The translations under genes were made by a program, and so were the position numbers. Positions 25,866 to 35,074 of a stretch of DNA of 64,000 nt are shown piece after piece. The DNA is taken from positions 2,984,001 to 3,048,000 of the forward strand of contig JAWPMN010000001.1 in NCBI GenBank assembly GCA_033344895.1, given 5' to 3'. The DNA is from Alphaproteobacteria bacterium (lineage in GTDB: Bacteria; Pseudomonadota; Alphaproteobacteria; UBA8366; Aestuariispiraceae). Positions within the stretch are counted from its first letter, which is position 1, and each line of letters begins with the position of its first letter. The notes under the pieces are model-generated. The model was not told the origin of the DNA, searched no databases, and was given only the letters and a program-made list of their open reading frames with translations.

Positions 25866-26753
25866 TCAGTGCTTGCGCTCCACCACGAACCGCGCCAGGT
25901 CGCGCAGCAGGTCGGCCTTGTCACCGAACGGTTTCAGGTGATGGGCGGCCTGGTCGGCCAGGCGGTTGGCCTGATCGCGGGCGCGTTCGACACCCAGGAT
26001 CGACACAAAGGTCGCCTTGCCCTGCTTGACGTCCTTCCCGGCCGCCTTGCCCATGACCTCTGCATCCCCTTCGACATCCAGCAGATCGTCGGCGATCTGG
26101 AATGCGAGACCGAGGTCGTGGGTGTAGCCGCGCAGCGCCTCTCGCGCGGCCAGGGGGGCACGGCCCAGGATCGCGCCGGCCTGACAGGCGAAGTCGATCA
26201 ACCGTCCGGTCTTCAAACGCTGCAGGCGGGTGATGCCGCCGATATCCAGGCCGCCGTCCGCGGCTTTGAGGTCGATCATCTGGCCACCGACCATGCCGTG
26301 GCCGCCCGCCGCCTTGGCCAGTTCCTTGACCAGTTCGGCGCGCACCGCCGGGTTCGAATGGGTCGAATCCGACGCCAGAACCTCGAAGGCGCGGGTCAGC
26401 AAAGCGTCCCCCGCGAGGATGGCGGTCGCTTCTCCATAGCGCTTGTGCACCGTCGGCTTGCCGCGGCGCAGGGCATCGTCATCCATGGCCGGCAGGTCGT
26501 CATGCACCAGCGAATAGCAATGCACCATTTCCAGCGCCGCACCCGTCCGCAGTGCGGCGTTGCTGGCGACCCCGAAAAGACCCGCGCTTTGCGCGGTCAG
26601 GAAGGGCCGGATCCGCTTTCCGCCGTCCAGCGTGGCGTACCGCATCGCTTCCAGCAGTTCGCGCTCGGGTGCTTCGTCCTTCGGCAGCAAACGGTCCAAG
26701 ACGTCTTCCAGGCTGGCAGCAAGGTCGGCCATGGCCCGCGCAAGATCGGTCAT
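25866..26753 (-). CDS. ispA: Farnesyl diphosphate synthase (short-chain polyprenyl synthase)
   Basis: A 295-residue all-helical prenyltransferase making geranyl/farnesyl diphosphate from IPP and DMAPP. The first aspartate-rich motif is DDLPAMDDD, preceded by MVHCYSLVH. The second is FQIADDLLDVEGD, and GGKRIRPF near residue 50 binds diphosphate. The residues before the first DDxxD and its insertion of two residues (DDxxxxD) fit the bacterial type II FPP synthase. It lies 65 nt after xseB and 90 nt before dxs. Confidence 0.95.
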   Translation of the reverse strand: MTDLARAMADLAASLEDVLDRLLPKDEAPERELLEAMRYATLDGGKRIRPFLTAQSAGLFGVASNAALRTGAALEMVHCYSLVHDDLPAMDDDALRRGKPTVHKRYGEATAILAGDALLTRAFEVLASDSTHSNPAVRAELVKELAKAAGGHGMVGGQMIDLKAADGGLDIGGITRLQRLKTGRLIDFACQAGAILGRAPLAAREALRGYTHDLGLAFQIADDLLDVEGDAEVMGKAAGKDVKQGKATFVSILGVERARDQANRLADQAAHHLKPFGDKADLLRDLARFVVERKH

Positions 26754-26818
26754 TCGATGTCGTCCTCAAAAAATGGGTCGGTACGGATGCCGGCATTTAA
26801 GACCGGCAACGTGGTCAG

Positions 26819-27067
26819 TCAGTCGATATCCGCCGGTTCGGCGCGGGCTGCACCGTCCGGTCCGATGGAAATCTTGTCGATCCGCGCCTTCGCGTTCTTC
26901 AGCTTTTCCTGGCAGTGCTCCTTGAGCCGCGAACCGCGCTCATAGGCATCGATGCTCTCTTCAAGCTTGATCTCGCCGGATTCGAGCTTCCGCACGATCG
27001 CTTCCAGTTCGCTCATGGCCTCTTCAAAGGAGAGCTTTTCGATATCCGGAGAAGTCGCTTCGGTCAT
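26819..27067 (-). CDS. xseB: Exodeoxyribonuclease VII small subunit
   Basis: An 82-residue protein containing the XseB core: LSFEEAMSELEAIVRKLESG, then EESIDAYERGSRLKEHCQEKLKNA. It binds XseA to form the exonuclease that digests single-stranded DNA. Length is normal for the family (about 80). The ATG at 27067 is chosen because the extra upstream frame (to 27172) has no family similarity. Placement ahead of ispA and dxs is conserved widely in Proteobacteria. Confidence 0.95.
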   Translation of the reverse strand: MTEATSPDIEKLSFEEAMSELEAIVRKLESGEIKLEESIDAYERGSRLKEHCQEKLKNAKARIDKISIGPDGAARAEPADID

Positions 27068-27205
27068 GCCAATCCTGTTGCCTTGGGGTTTCGCTGGAAC
27101 GGGGAGTGTAGGGCGCACCGGCCCTGCCGTGCAACCGACGCATGGGGGGCTGCCGGGCACATCGTGCAGCATGGTTGCAAACGGACGGATCCGGTTCCAC
27201 TCTCG

Positions 27206-27217
27206 CTGACGCGTCAG
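27206..27217. promoter_or_regulatory. Perfect 12-bp palindrome in the xseB / HDAC divergent region
   Basis: CTGACGCGTCAG is a perfect 12-bp palindrome 33 nt before the deacetylase start, in the 182-nt gap between divergent genes. It could be an operator for the plus-strand gene. No known consensus is matched. Confidence 0.35.
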
Positions 27218-27249
27218 AAATTCAACACCGTTTCAGAAAGCCGGTACCC

Positions 27250-28176
27250 ATGCGGACCCTGCTCTTTACCCACCCTGCCTGCGCCGGACATGACATGGGC
27301 GATGGCCACCCGGAACAGCCGGCTCGGCTCGCGGCCGTTCTGGCGGCGTTGGAAGGTCCCGGGTTCGAGGAGCTGGAACGGCGCGAGGCGCCGGAAACGG
27401 ACCGGGACCGACTGCTTCTGATGCATCCGGCGCGCTATGTCGACGCCCTTTTCGACGCCTTTCCGACCGAAGGAAGAGTCCAGATCGACGCTGATACGGC
27501 GGTCAGCGTCGGATCGCGCGAGGCGGCGCTGCGGGCGGCCGGCGGGGTTGTTGCCGCGGTGGACGCCGTCATGAAGGGCGAGGCAAAGCGGGCCTTCTGC
27601 GCCGTGCGGCCCCCCGGCCATCATGCCGAACCCGATCGCACGATGGGGTTCTGCCTGTTCAACAATGTGGCGATCGGCGCAGCTCATGCCCGGGACGCCC
27701 ATCATCTGCAGCGGGTCGCGGTGATCGACTTCGACGTTCATCATGGCAACGGCACCCAGGCAATGTTCGAAAACGAGCCGATGCTTTTCTATGGCTCGAC
27801 CCACCAGATGCCGCTTTACCCCGGAACCGGTCGTGTTTCGGAAACCGGCGTTGCACAGAACATTGTCAACGTGCCGCTTCCGCCCTATGGCGGGTCCGAC
27901 GAGTTTCGTGCCGCCTATCGGGACATCGTTCTTCCGAGATTGTCCGAATTCGGGCCGGAGCTACTGATCATTTCCGCCGGGTTCGATGCCCATCGTGACG
28001 ATCCGCTCGCCCAGGAAAATCTGGACGAGGCGGATTTCGAATGGGTGACCGACGAGTTGGTGCGGGTCGCGGAGAGGACGGCGGAGGGCCGAGTCGTATC
28101 GGCGCTGGAAGGTGGCTATGATCTCGACGCTTTGGGCCGGTCCGCGGCGGCACATGTGCGCGCGCTGATGCGTTAG
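27250..28176 (+). CDS. Histone-deacetylase-family (acetoin utilisation/polyamine deacetylase-like) hydrolase
   Basis: A 308-residue zinc-dependent deacetylase of the class II HDAC/AcuC/AphA superfamily. Active-site features are PPGHHAEPD (His124-His125), GFCLFNNVAI, the zinc site DFDVHHGNGTQ (Asp160, Asp162, His164) and the later SAGFDAHRDDPL aspartate. The EGGYD loop near the C-terminus completes the site. The start is the ATG at 27250; the frame extends upstream to 27142 without support. Bacterial members remove acetyl groups from polyamines, small molecules or proteins; the substrate is unknown. It is divergent from the xseB-ispA-dxs operon. Confidence 0.93.
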   Translation: MRTLLFTHPACAGHDMGDGHPEQPARLAAVLAALEGPGFEELERREAPETDRDRLLLMHPARYVDALFDAFPTEGRVQIDADTAVSVGSREAALRAAGGVVAAVDAVMKGEAKRAFCAVRPPGHHAEPDRTMGFCLFNNVAIGAAHARDAHHLQRVAVIDFDVHHGNGTQAMFENEPMLFYGSTHQMPLYPGTGRVSETGVAQNIVNVPLPPYGGSDEFRAAYRDIVLPRLSEFGPELLIISAGFDAHRDDPLAQENLDEADFEWVTDELVRVAERTAEGRVVSALEGGYDLDALGRSAAAHVRALMR

Positions 28177-28267
28177 TACATATATTATGCCCTAAATGTT
28201 CTCTTTTTGCTCGCCAAGCCGGACGCGATGGCGCATATAGCGGCGGTTGTCCTATGGGGCACGGCAC

Positions 28268-29467
28268 ATGCAATTGGATAAATCGGACGGATCGATGATC
28301 GGCGTGATTGAAAATCGGGGCCTTCGGGCGGGTATGGGTGTTGCCGCGATCTGGCTCGGCATTGCAGCCTGGTCCGTGCCCGCCATGGCACAGAATCAGG
28401 GCGCGCCGGTCGCAGTCGATTCCGTCGTGGAGGAACCCCTGTCACAGACCGTGCCGGTGCTTGGCCGTCTGGTCGCGGTACAGCGCGGGACCGTGGCTGC
28501 CCTGGCGCGCGGCCCGGTGCTTGAGGTTCATGTCTCGGTCGGCGATCGCGTCCATGAAGGGGACGTGCTGATCACCCAGTCGATGGACCGCCTGGAACGG
28601 TCGCGCGACGTTGCCAAGGAAGCGGTGGACGCGGCGCTGGCCGCGGTCTCGACCGCCCGGGCGCAGCTTCAATTGGCAGAACAGGAGCTGGCTCGGCTGG
28701 ACAAGCTGAAGGGCTCGGCCGCGTTTTCTTCGGCTCAGCGGGAAGACAAGTCCTTCGAGGTGTCGGTTCGCCGCGCTCAGGTCGGTGAAGCCAATGCTGA
28801 AGTTGCGCGGGCCCGGGCCCTGCTGGCAGAAGCGCAGCTGGATGTCGATCTCGGCATCGTTCGGGCGCCATTCGATGGCGTCGTGGTGGAACGGCATACC
28901 GTGCGCGGCGCCTACATGAATGTCGGCGATCCGGCGATCACCCTGATCAATGACGGGTATCTGGAGGTTGAAGCCGATGTTCCCGCGCAGCGGGTCGCCG
29001 GTCTGCAGATGGGCCGCGAGGTTCGCCTGCACTTCGGCGCCGGTCGGACCTATGGCGGTGTCGTCCGGGCGGTCGTTCCGGAAGAAAATGCCCTGACCCG
29101 TACGCGGATCGTCCGTTTCATTCCGGATTTCGATGGGGAAACCGCCGTGGCGCCGGCTGCCGGGCAGACGGTCACTGTCGACCTGCCGGTCGGCGAGGCC
29201 CGCAATGTCGTGACGGTGCACAAGGACGCCATCATGCCGCGCGGGCAGCAGAATATGGTCTTCGTGGTCAACGACGACCGGACCGTTGCGCCCCGCCCCG
29301 TGCAATTGGGCGAAGCGGCCGGCACACGGTTTGTGGTTCTCGACGGGCTTCAGCCCGGAGACCTTGTCGTCGTCCGCGGCAATGAAAGACTGCAGCCGGG
29401 ACAGCCCGTAATCTGGCCCGGCGCGGAGGAATCCGGGGCTGAGGCCCGCAGTGGCTCGTCCGGTTAA
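28268..29467 (+). CDS. RND efflux periplasmic adaptor (membrane fusion protein)
   Basis: A 399-residue adaptor of the HlyD/AcrA type. It has an N-terminal signal segment ending AMAQNQ, then a lipoyl half (GRLVAVQRGTVAALARGPVLEVHVSVGDRV, read as short blocks). A helical hairpin of about 90 residues is rich in Ala, Glu and Arg. The second lipoyl half GIVRAPFDGVVVERHTVRGAYMNVGDP and a beta-barrel and membrane-proximal domain follow. It links the inner-membrane pump encoded 21 nt downstream to an outer-membrane channel not found in this window. The start is uncertain among 28268 and 28295; a TTG at 28247 is less likely. Confidence 0.92.
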   Translation: MQLDKSDGSMIGVIENRGLRAGMGVAAIWLGIAAWSVPAMAQNQGAPVAVDSVVEEPLSQTVPVLGRLVAVQRGTVAALARGPVLEVHVSVGDRVHEGDVLITQSMDRLERSRDVAKEAVDAALAAVSTARAQLQLAEQELARLDKLKGSAAFSSAQREDKSFEVSVRRAQVGEANAEVARARALLAEAQLDVDLGIVRAPFDGVVVERHTVRGAYMNVGDPAITLINDGYLEVEADVPAQRVAGLQMGREVRLHFGAGRTYGGVVRAVVPEENALTRTRIVRFIPDFDGETAVAPAAGQTVTVDLPVGEARNVVTVHKDAIMPRGQQNMVFVVNDDRTVAPRPVQLGEAAGTRFVVLDGLQPGDLVVVRGNERLQPGQPVIWPGAEESGAEARSGSSG

Positions 29468-29488
29468 GACCGGGCTACGAGGGTTATC

Positions 29489-32400
29489 ATGGATCTGATC
29501 AGAGTCGCCATTTCCCGGCCGACTGCCGTTGTTGCCGCTGTCCTTATGGCAGTGATGTTCGGCTATGTTGCGCTGACCACCATCCCGATTCAGCTGGCAC
29601 CGGACGTCAACAAGCCGGTGATCACGGTGACGACCAACTGGTTCGGCGCTGCCCCCGCGGAAATCGAACGCGAAATCCTGAACGAACAGGAAGACGTCCT
29701 CTACGGGCTCGAAGGCCTGGAGAAGATGATAGGGACTGCCGAACACGGCAAGGCGGAGATCGAGCTTGAATTTGCCATCGGGACCGACATGTCCCGAGCC
29801 CTGCTGCTGGTCTCGAACCGGCTTGATCGGGTTTCCAGCTATCCGCCGGAATCGGACGAACCGACCTTGGATACCGCCGGATCGGAAGACAACGCCATTG
29901 CCTGGTTCCGCCTGCTTCGCACGGAGGGCAACGAACGGCCGATGCATACCTTCGGCGATTTCGCCGAGGATTATGTCAAGGCGCGGCTGGAGCGCGTGCC
30001 CGGCGTCGGAGGTTCCGATGTCTATGGCGGCGGTGCCGAAGAAATGCAGGTCATCGTCGATCCGGTTCGGATGGCGGAGTTCAAACTGACCGTTTCCGAT
30101 GTGGTCAACACCCTGCGGGCGGCGAATGCATCGATCACGGGCGGTGATGTGGACGAAGGCAAGCGTCGCTATATCGTGCGTACCGATAACGAGTTCAGCA
30201 ATGTCGATCGCGTGCGTCAGGTCGTGCTGCGAACCTTCACGGACGAGAGTACGGGCCGCGTCGCACGCGTCACAGTCGGTGATATCGCCGAGGTGACGTT
30301 CGGCCACAAGGATTCCGTCGCCTATATCCGGTCCAACGGGATTCAGGCCATTGCCCTGAACGCGACCCGCGAAGTGGGCGCCAACGTCATCGAGACGATG
30401 GTCGGCATTCGCGCGGCGGTGCAGGAGCTTAACGACGGGATCCTGGCGGCGAACGGCCTCTATCTTGAGCAACTCTACGACGAGACGGTCTACATCAATT
30501 CCGCCATCGATCTGGTGACCGGGAACATCTTCTATGGCGGGATGCTGGCGGTCATTCTGCTGCTGGTCTTCCTGCGCTCCATCCGCGCCACCCTGGTTGT
30601 CGCTTTGGCAATCCCGGTTTCGGTCATTGCTTCCTTCGTTGCCATGGCGGCGCTCGGTCGGTCCTTGAATGTCGTTAGTCTCGCCGGGATCGCCTTCGCC
30701 GTCGGGATGGTGGTCGATGCGGCGATCGTGGTGCTGGAAAACATCTACCGTCATCGCCAGGACGGCAAACCGGTGGCCGAGGCCGCCTATCTGGGCGCCA
30801 AGCAGGTCTGGGGCGCGATCCTGGTGTCCGCCCTGACGACGGTGATGGTGTTCATTCCGATTCTGGTCATGGACCTTGAGGTAGGCCAGTTGTTCCGAGA
30901 TATCGCGGTGGCGATTTCCGTTGCCGTCATGTTGTCGCTGCTGGTTTCGGTAACGGTCATTCCGGCCCTGTCGAGGGGGCTGCTGAAGTCCGGTATCAGC
31001 GACCCGAACAGCCCGCCTCTCAAACTGCCGTTGATCGATCATTTCGGGCGCGGCTTCGTCGCCGTGGTCATGGCGCTGACCCGCGCCGTGGTCCGAAATC
31101 GTCTGCTGGCGGCGGTTCTGGTGATCGGCATGACGGGGGGAACCGGGTTCATCACATACAAGCTCCTGCCGGATCTGGAGTATCTGCCGGAAGGGAACCA
31201 GAACTTCATTTTCGGCATGGTCTTCCCGCCGCCGGGCTACAATCTGGACACGATGCGCGACATGGCGGGGAGGGTCGAAGCTGCTGTCCGGCCGCTTTGG
31301 GTCGAGACCGGCAAGCAGGCCCAGCCCGGCGTGGAAGAGGCAGAAAGCGTCGAAGTGGACGAAGACGCACCGCCACCGATGAAGAACTTCTTCTTCGTTG
31401 CGTTGAATTCCCTGACTTTCATTGGTGCCAATACGACCCAGGAACAGGCGCCACGTGTCGCGGAACTGATGCCTTACCTGCAACGCCCGGTATTTGCGGA
31501 GCCGGGTACGTTCGGATTCTTCACGCAACCGTCCATCTTCGGACGTGGCGTTGGGGGTTCCCGATCGATCGACATCGATATTCGCGGGCCGGAATTGCCA
31601 GAGGTGATGGGGGTTGCGCAGCGCGCGATGGGCATGGTTTCGCAATTGTTTCCGTTCGAGCGCGGCAACCAGATCCGGCCGATCCCGGGGCTGGAGCTCG
31701 GCGAACCGGAAGTGCGCGTCCTGCCGGATCCGATCCTGTTGTCGGACAACGGGGTTACCGCCACCGAACTGGGGCAGACCGTCGACGCGTTCAATGACGG
31801 ATTGCGGGTGGCGGAGATCACGGTCGGCGGCAAGTTGATGGACCTGATGCTCAGCGGCGACGCGCGCGGCATTACGACGACACAGGGCGTTGCCAGCCTG
31901 CCGGTCGTGACGCGATCTGGCACGATCCTGCCGACCAGTTCGCTGGCGGAGGTCGTCGTGACATCCGGGCCGACGCAGATCCGCCATACCGAGCGGGTCC
32001 GGACCGTGACGCTGCAGTTGCGGCCGCAGGACGACATGCCGTTGGGTGTTGCCCTGGAGAAGCTGCAGACCGAGGTGATCGCTGTCCTCGCGGCGCAAGG
32101 ACTTCCGGCCGGCGTCGAAATCGGTCTGTCGGGGACGGCGGATAAATTGAACGAGACCTGGGCGGTCATGCAGTTCGACCTGCTGCTGGCGCTGGTCATC
32201 GTCTATCTGGTGATGGCGGTCCTGTTCGAAAGCTTCTTCTATCCGCTGATCATCGTGCTGTCCGTGCCACTGGCCATGGCCGGCGGCGTCGGCGGCCTGA
32301 CGGTGTTGAACCTCTATATCAGCCAGCCGATGGACATGCTGACATTGCTCGGCTTCGTGATCCTGATCGGCATCGTGGTGAACAATGCGATCCTGATCGT

Positions 32401-32731
32401 ACACCAGACACTGTATCACCTGCGTGAGGAAGGCCTGTCACCGGAGGAGTCGATCATCGAGGCCACCCGGAACCGGATTCGTCCGATCTTCATGTCGACG
32501 CTTACCAGCGTGTTCGGCATGACGCCGCTGGTCGTTCTGCCGGGCGCCGGGTCGGAGATCTATCGCGGCCTCGGTTCCGTGGTCGTCGGCGGGCTTTCGC
32601 TTTCGGCGGTCCTGACGCTGACCATCATTCCGCCGCTGCTGGCGCTGTTCCTCAAGACACTGGAGGGCGGCAACCGCGCAGCGGAGGAAAAGAGCCGGAC
32701 GACGAACAAGGAACTGAATCCCGCGGAGTGA
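29489..32731 (+). CDS. RND efflux transporter permease (AcrB/HAE1-like)
   Basis: A 1080-residue inner-membrane proton antiporter with twelve membrane helices and two large periplasmic loops, the AcrB layout. The N-terminus (AISRPTAVVAAVLMAVMFGYVALTTIPI) and the TM4 region AGIAFAVGMVVDAAIVVLENIYRHRQ, which contains the proton-relay aspartate, are typical. The second half repeats the pattern with FVILIGIVVNNAILIV, where the usual Asp pair position is Asn-Asn. The gene directly follows the adaptor. Whether it exports drugs, lipids or metabolites cannot be told. It ends back to back with the rhodanese gene. Confidence 0.95.
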   Translation: MDLIRVAISRPTAVVAAVLMAVMFGYVALTTIPIQLAPDVNKPVITVTTNWFGAAPAEIEREILNEQEDVLYGLEGLEKMIGTAEHGKAEIELEFAIGTDMSRALLLVSNRLDRVSSYPPESDEPTLDTAGSEDNAIAWFRLLRTEGNERPMHTFGDFAEDYVKARLERVPGVGGSDVYGGGAEEMQVIVDPVRMAEFKLTVSDVVNTLRAANASITGGDVDEGKRRYIVRTDNEFSNVDRVRQVVLRTFTDESTGRVARVTVGDIAEVTFGHKDSVAYIRSNGIQAIALNATREVGANVIETMVGIRAAVQELNDGILAANGLYLEQLYDETVYINSAIDLVTGNIFYGGMLAVILLLVFLRSIRATLVVALAIPVSVIASFVAMAALGRSLNVVSLAGIAFAVGMVVDAAIVVLENIYRHRQDGKPVAEAAYLGAKQVWGAILVSALTTVMVFIPILVMDLEVGQLFRDIAVAISVAVMLSLLVSVTVIPALSRGLLKSGISDPNSPPLKLPLIDHFGRGFVAVVMALTRAVVRNRLLAAVLVIGMTGGTGFITYKLLPDLEYLPEGNQNFIFGMVFPPPGYNLDTMRDMAGRVEAAVRPLWVETGKQAQPGVEEAESVEVDEDAPPPMKNFFFVALNSLTFIGANTTQEQAPRVAELMPYLQRPVFAEPGTFGFFTQPSIFGRGVGGSRSIDIDIRGPELPEVMGVAQRAMGMVSQLFPFERGNQIRPIPGLELGEPEVRVLPDPILLSDNGVTATELGQTVDAFNDGLRVAEITVGGKLMDLMLSGDARGITTTQGVASLPVVTRSGTILPTSSLAEVVVTSGPTQIRHTERVRTVTLQLRPQDDMPLGVALEKLQTEVIAVLAAQGLPAGVEIGLSGTADKLNETWAVMQFDLLLALVIVYLVMAVLFESFFYPLIIVLSVPLAMAGGVGGLTVLNLYISQPMDMLTLLGFVILIGIVVNNAILIVHQTLYHLREEGLSPEESIIEATRNRIRPIFMSTLTSVFGMTPLVVLPGAGSEIYRGLGSVVVGGLSLSAVLTLTIIPPLLALFLKTLEGGNRAAEEKSRTTNKELNPAE

Positions 32732-33175
32732 TCACTGCGCGGGAGGAGGCTCCACCGGGTTCCCGCGGGCGATCCATCCCGATGCACGCCCGCGGCCCAG
32801 CATGCCTTCCTTGATGTTGTAGACACTGGTGAAGCCGCTTCGGGCCAGGAAGGTACTGGCCCAGGTGGACCGCACACCGGAAGCACAGATCAGGGCGATG
32901 GGCGTGCTCTTGTCGCCGTCGACACTATCCAGAACCGCAGCGAGAAAGCCCGCCGGGCCGTCCGGATGGTGCATGCTGATCGCACGGGCCCCGCGGGGAA
33001 TACCAGTGTCCTGCCATTCCTGCGGACGCCGTATGTCAACAATGGTGATCGCCCCTTCATTCTGCAGTTGGAGGGCGGTCGGGGCGTCAATCACGCCGTC
33101 CTGAGCTGCCGCGGGACCGCTCAACATCGTACCCAGGTAAAGGATCGCCACAGCTTTAAGCAAAATTCTCAACAT
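32732..33175 (-). CDS. Secreted single-domain rhodanese-like protein
   Basis: A 147-residue protein with an N-terminal signal peptide (LLKAVAILYLGTMLSGPAAAQ) and one rhodanese domain. The conserved IVDIRRPQEWQDTGIPRGA entry and the active-site loop CASGVRS, with its sulphur-carrying cysteine, are intact, so thiosulphate/cyanide-type sulphur transfer is possible. Its periplasmic location suggests a role in sulphur or thiol handling. The ATG at 33175 is used; an upstream ATG at 33217 lacks a ribosome site. Its stop abuts the stop of the RND pump gene. Confidence 0.88.
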   Translation of the reverse strand: MLRILLKAVAILYLGTMLSGPAAAQDGVIDAPTALQLQNEGAITIVDIRRPQEWQDTGIPRGARAISMHHPDGPAGFLAAVLDSVDGDKSTPIALICASGVRSTWASTFLARSGFTSVYNIKEGMLGRGRASGWIARGNPVEPPPAQ

Positions 33176-33283
33176 CGTCGTCTCGTGCAGCACAGTGTGT
33201 TTAGGCCCGGTTTTCATGCATTTGATGACATTCTGCGGCAGGAACGCATAGTCAAGAGGTCGTGAAGTACGCTACGGAAAACC

Positions 33284-33299
33284 GGCGCGGAACCGCGCC
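33284..33299. other. Compact GC hairpin in the rhodanese/DUF2336 divergent gap
   Basis: GGCGCGG and CCGCGCC (33284-33290 and 33293-33299) form an inverted repeat almost without a loop. It lies 96 nt before the DUF2336 start, in a 219-nt gap that otherwise shows only an AT-richer stretch around 33320-33350 that may be a promoter. There is no T-tract. An operator or cruciform-like site is possible; function is unknown. Confidence 0.3.
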
Positions 33300-33394
33300 T
33301 CTTGGCGTAAAACGGCTTGGAGCGTATTGTATAAGGGTAATTGTCCCCTGCAGAAATACTCGCGGGCGCACGTTGATTTGAGAAAGTCGCTGAT

Positions 33395-34525
33395 ATGGCC
33401 GAGAAACTGACCGCTTCTGATGTACAACGGCTTCTGACCGATCCGTCGACGGACAATCGGGCTCTGGCCGCGGACAAGATCGCTGCCCAATTCGGTTCCG
33501 GCGCATTGAGCGCATCCGAAAGGCAGATTGCCGAGGATATCTTCCGGGTCATGGTGAAGGATGCGGAGGAACGCGTCCGTGCTGCCCTGTCGAAGCACCT
33601 GAAAGACGCGCCGGATATCGAAAGCAATCTGGCGAAATCATTGGCCAACGACCTGTCCGACGAAGTCGCCCTGCCGATGATCCAGTTCTCGGAGGCCCTG
33701 ACCGACGCGGATCTGGTGGAGATCGTCAGCACGCAGGGCGGTGCGCGCACCAAGGCCGTGGCAGGGCGCCCAACCGTTTCCTCGAAAGTCTCTGACGCAA
33801 TCGTTGAGCACGGGGACGAGGAGGCCGTCGTAACCCTGGTTTCCAACTCGGGCGCCGAGATCAGCGAAACGGCCCTGGACAGGGTGGTGGAAACCTATGG
33901 CGACCGGCCGCAGATACAGGATCCGCTGGTACATCGCCCGACCTTGCCTGTAACCATCGCCGAAAAACTCGTCGCACGGGTCGCCGATCATCTGAAGGAC
34001 TATCTGGTCCAGCACCATGAACTGCCGGAGCAGACCGCGACGGACCTCATCCTGCAGAGCCGCGAGAAGGCGACGCTCGGCCTGTCCGGCCAGGGCAATT
34101 CCGAACAGGTTGCGGCCCTGGTCGAGCAATTGCAGAACAATGGCCGTCTGACACCGTCGATCATTCTGCGCGCGCTCTGTGTCGGCGATCTCGGTTTCTT
34201 CGAACATGCCCTTGCCTCGCTGGCCAGCGTACCGGTCGCCAATGCCCGCATGTTGATCCACGATGATGGCGAACTGGGGCTGAAATCGCTGTATCAGAAG
34301 GCCGGCATGCCGCCGGCGCTGCTGCCCGCCTACCGGTCCGCCCTGGATATGGTTCACAGCGCGGAGATGGAGCGGACGGACGACGATCCCGAACATCGCA
34401 TGCGCCGCCTCTTGGAGCGGGTGCTGACCGAACATGAAGAGATTGTCGAAGAGTTCGGCGCCGATAATGTAGACTATCTGCTCGCCAAGTTCGGGCGGCT
34501 GGCACAGGCATCGAAGGCCGCGTAG
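33395..34525 (+). CDS. DUF2336 domain protein
   Basis: A 376-residue, probably cytoplasmic, helix-rich protein without signal peptide or membrane segments. The repeated pattern of short amphipathic helices (ERVRAALSKHLKDAP, then NDLSDEVALPMIQFSEALTDADLVEIV) resembles HEAT-like repeats and matches DUF2336, a family largely confined to Alphaproteobacteria. A C-terminal segment is acidic and rich in Glu (MERTDDDPEHRMRRLLE). No biochemical function is known to me. It stands alone between a divergent rhodanese gene and queF. Confidence 0.82.
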   Translation: MAEKLTASDVQRLLTDPSTDNRALAADKIAAQFGSGALSASERQIAEDIFRVMVKDAEERVRAALSKHLKDAPDIESNLAKSLANDLSDEVALPMIQFSEALTDADLVEIVSTQGGARTKAVAGRPTVSSKVSDAIVEHGDEEAVVTLVSNSGAEISETALDRVVETYGDRPQIQDPLVHRPTLPVTIAEKLVARVADHLKDYLVQHHELPEQTATDLILQSREKATLGLSGQGNSEQVAALVEQLQNNGRLTPSIILRALCVGDLGFFEHALASLASVPVANARMLIHDDGELGLKSLYQKAGMPPALLPAYRSALDMVHSAEMERTDDDPEHRMRRLLERVLTEHEEIVEEFGADNVDYLLAKFGRLAQASKAA

Positions 34526-34603
34526 GAGATTGTCGTAGCACCGGCTCTGGTCATTTGGTCGTCCTTGCCCTAAACCGGCCCGGCGACACGAGAGGAGCCC
34601 GAG

Positions 34604-35065
34604 ATGACCACCGATACGACTGGCCTTTCACAATTGGGGCAGGCCGCGCCCAACCCGACAGATCCCGCTGAGGCCGTATTGGAACGTGTGCCCAATCCGC
34701 ATGCCGATACGGATTATGTGGCGCGCTTTACGGTGCCGGAATTCACCTCGATCTGCCCGGTCACCGGGCAGCCGGATTTTGCCCATCTGGTAATCGATTA
34801 CATCCCCGATCAGTGGATCGTGGAGTCCAAATCCCTGAAACTATACATGCATTCCTTCCGCAACCACGGCGCCTTTCACGAGGATTGTACGGTCGGTATC
34901 GGGCGCAGACTTGTGGCGGAACTGTCGCCGCGCTGGCTGCGTATCGGCGGTTACTGGTATCCGCGCGGCGGCATTCCGATCGACGTGTTCTGGCAGCATG
35001 GCAAGCTTCCGGCGGGCGTCTGGGCGCCGGACCCCGGTGTCGCGCCCTATCGCGGGCGTGGCTGA
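34604..35065 (+). CDS. queF: NADPH-dependent preQ0 reductase (7-cyano-7-deazaguanine reductase)
   Basis: A 153-residue enzyme of queuosine biosynthesis that reduces the nitrile preQ0 to preQ1. It is the short unimodular YkvM type. The catalytic cysteine is Cys51 in [14 protein letters not shown]. The NADPH-binding signature [20 protein letters not shown] contains the conserved Glu and His. The ribosome site gaggagccc precedes the ATG. Typical length is about 150-165, so the gene is complete. No preQ1 riboswitch is visible in the 78-nt leader. Confidence 0.96.
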   Translation: MTTDTTGLSQLGQAAPNPTDPAEAVLERVPNPHADTDYVARFTVPEFTSICPVTGQPDFAHLVIDYIPDQWIVESKSLKLYMHSFRNHGAFHEDCTVGIGRRLVAELSPRWLRIGGYWYPRGGIPIDVFWQHGKLPAGVWAPDPGVAPYRGRG

Positions 35066-35074
35066 CCGGCAGGT

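Noticed and set aside
28442-32419. Very long open frame on the minus strand (1325 codons) opposite the RND genes
   Set aside because: It is an antisense shadow caused by high GC. The plus-strand products have clear families and the minus frame is rich in His/Gln/Arg with no known domain.
34526-34603. PreQ1 riboswitch expected upstream of queF
   Set aside because: The 78-nt leader lacks the compact preQ1-I pseudoknot pattern and the A-rich tail.
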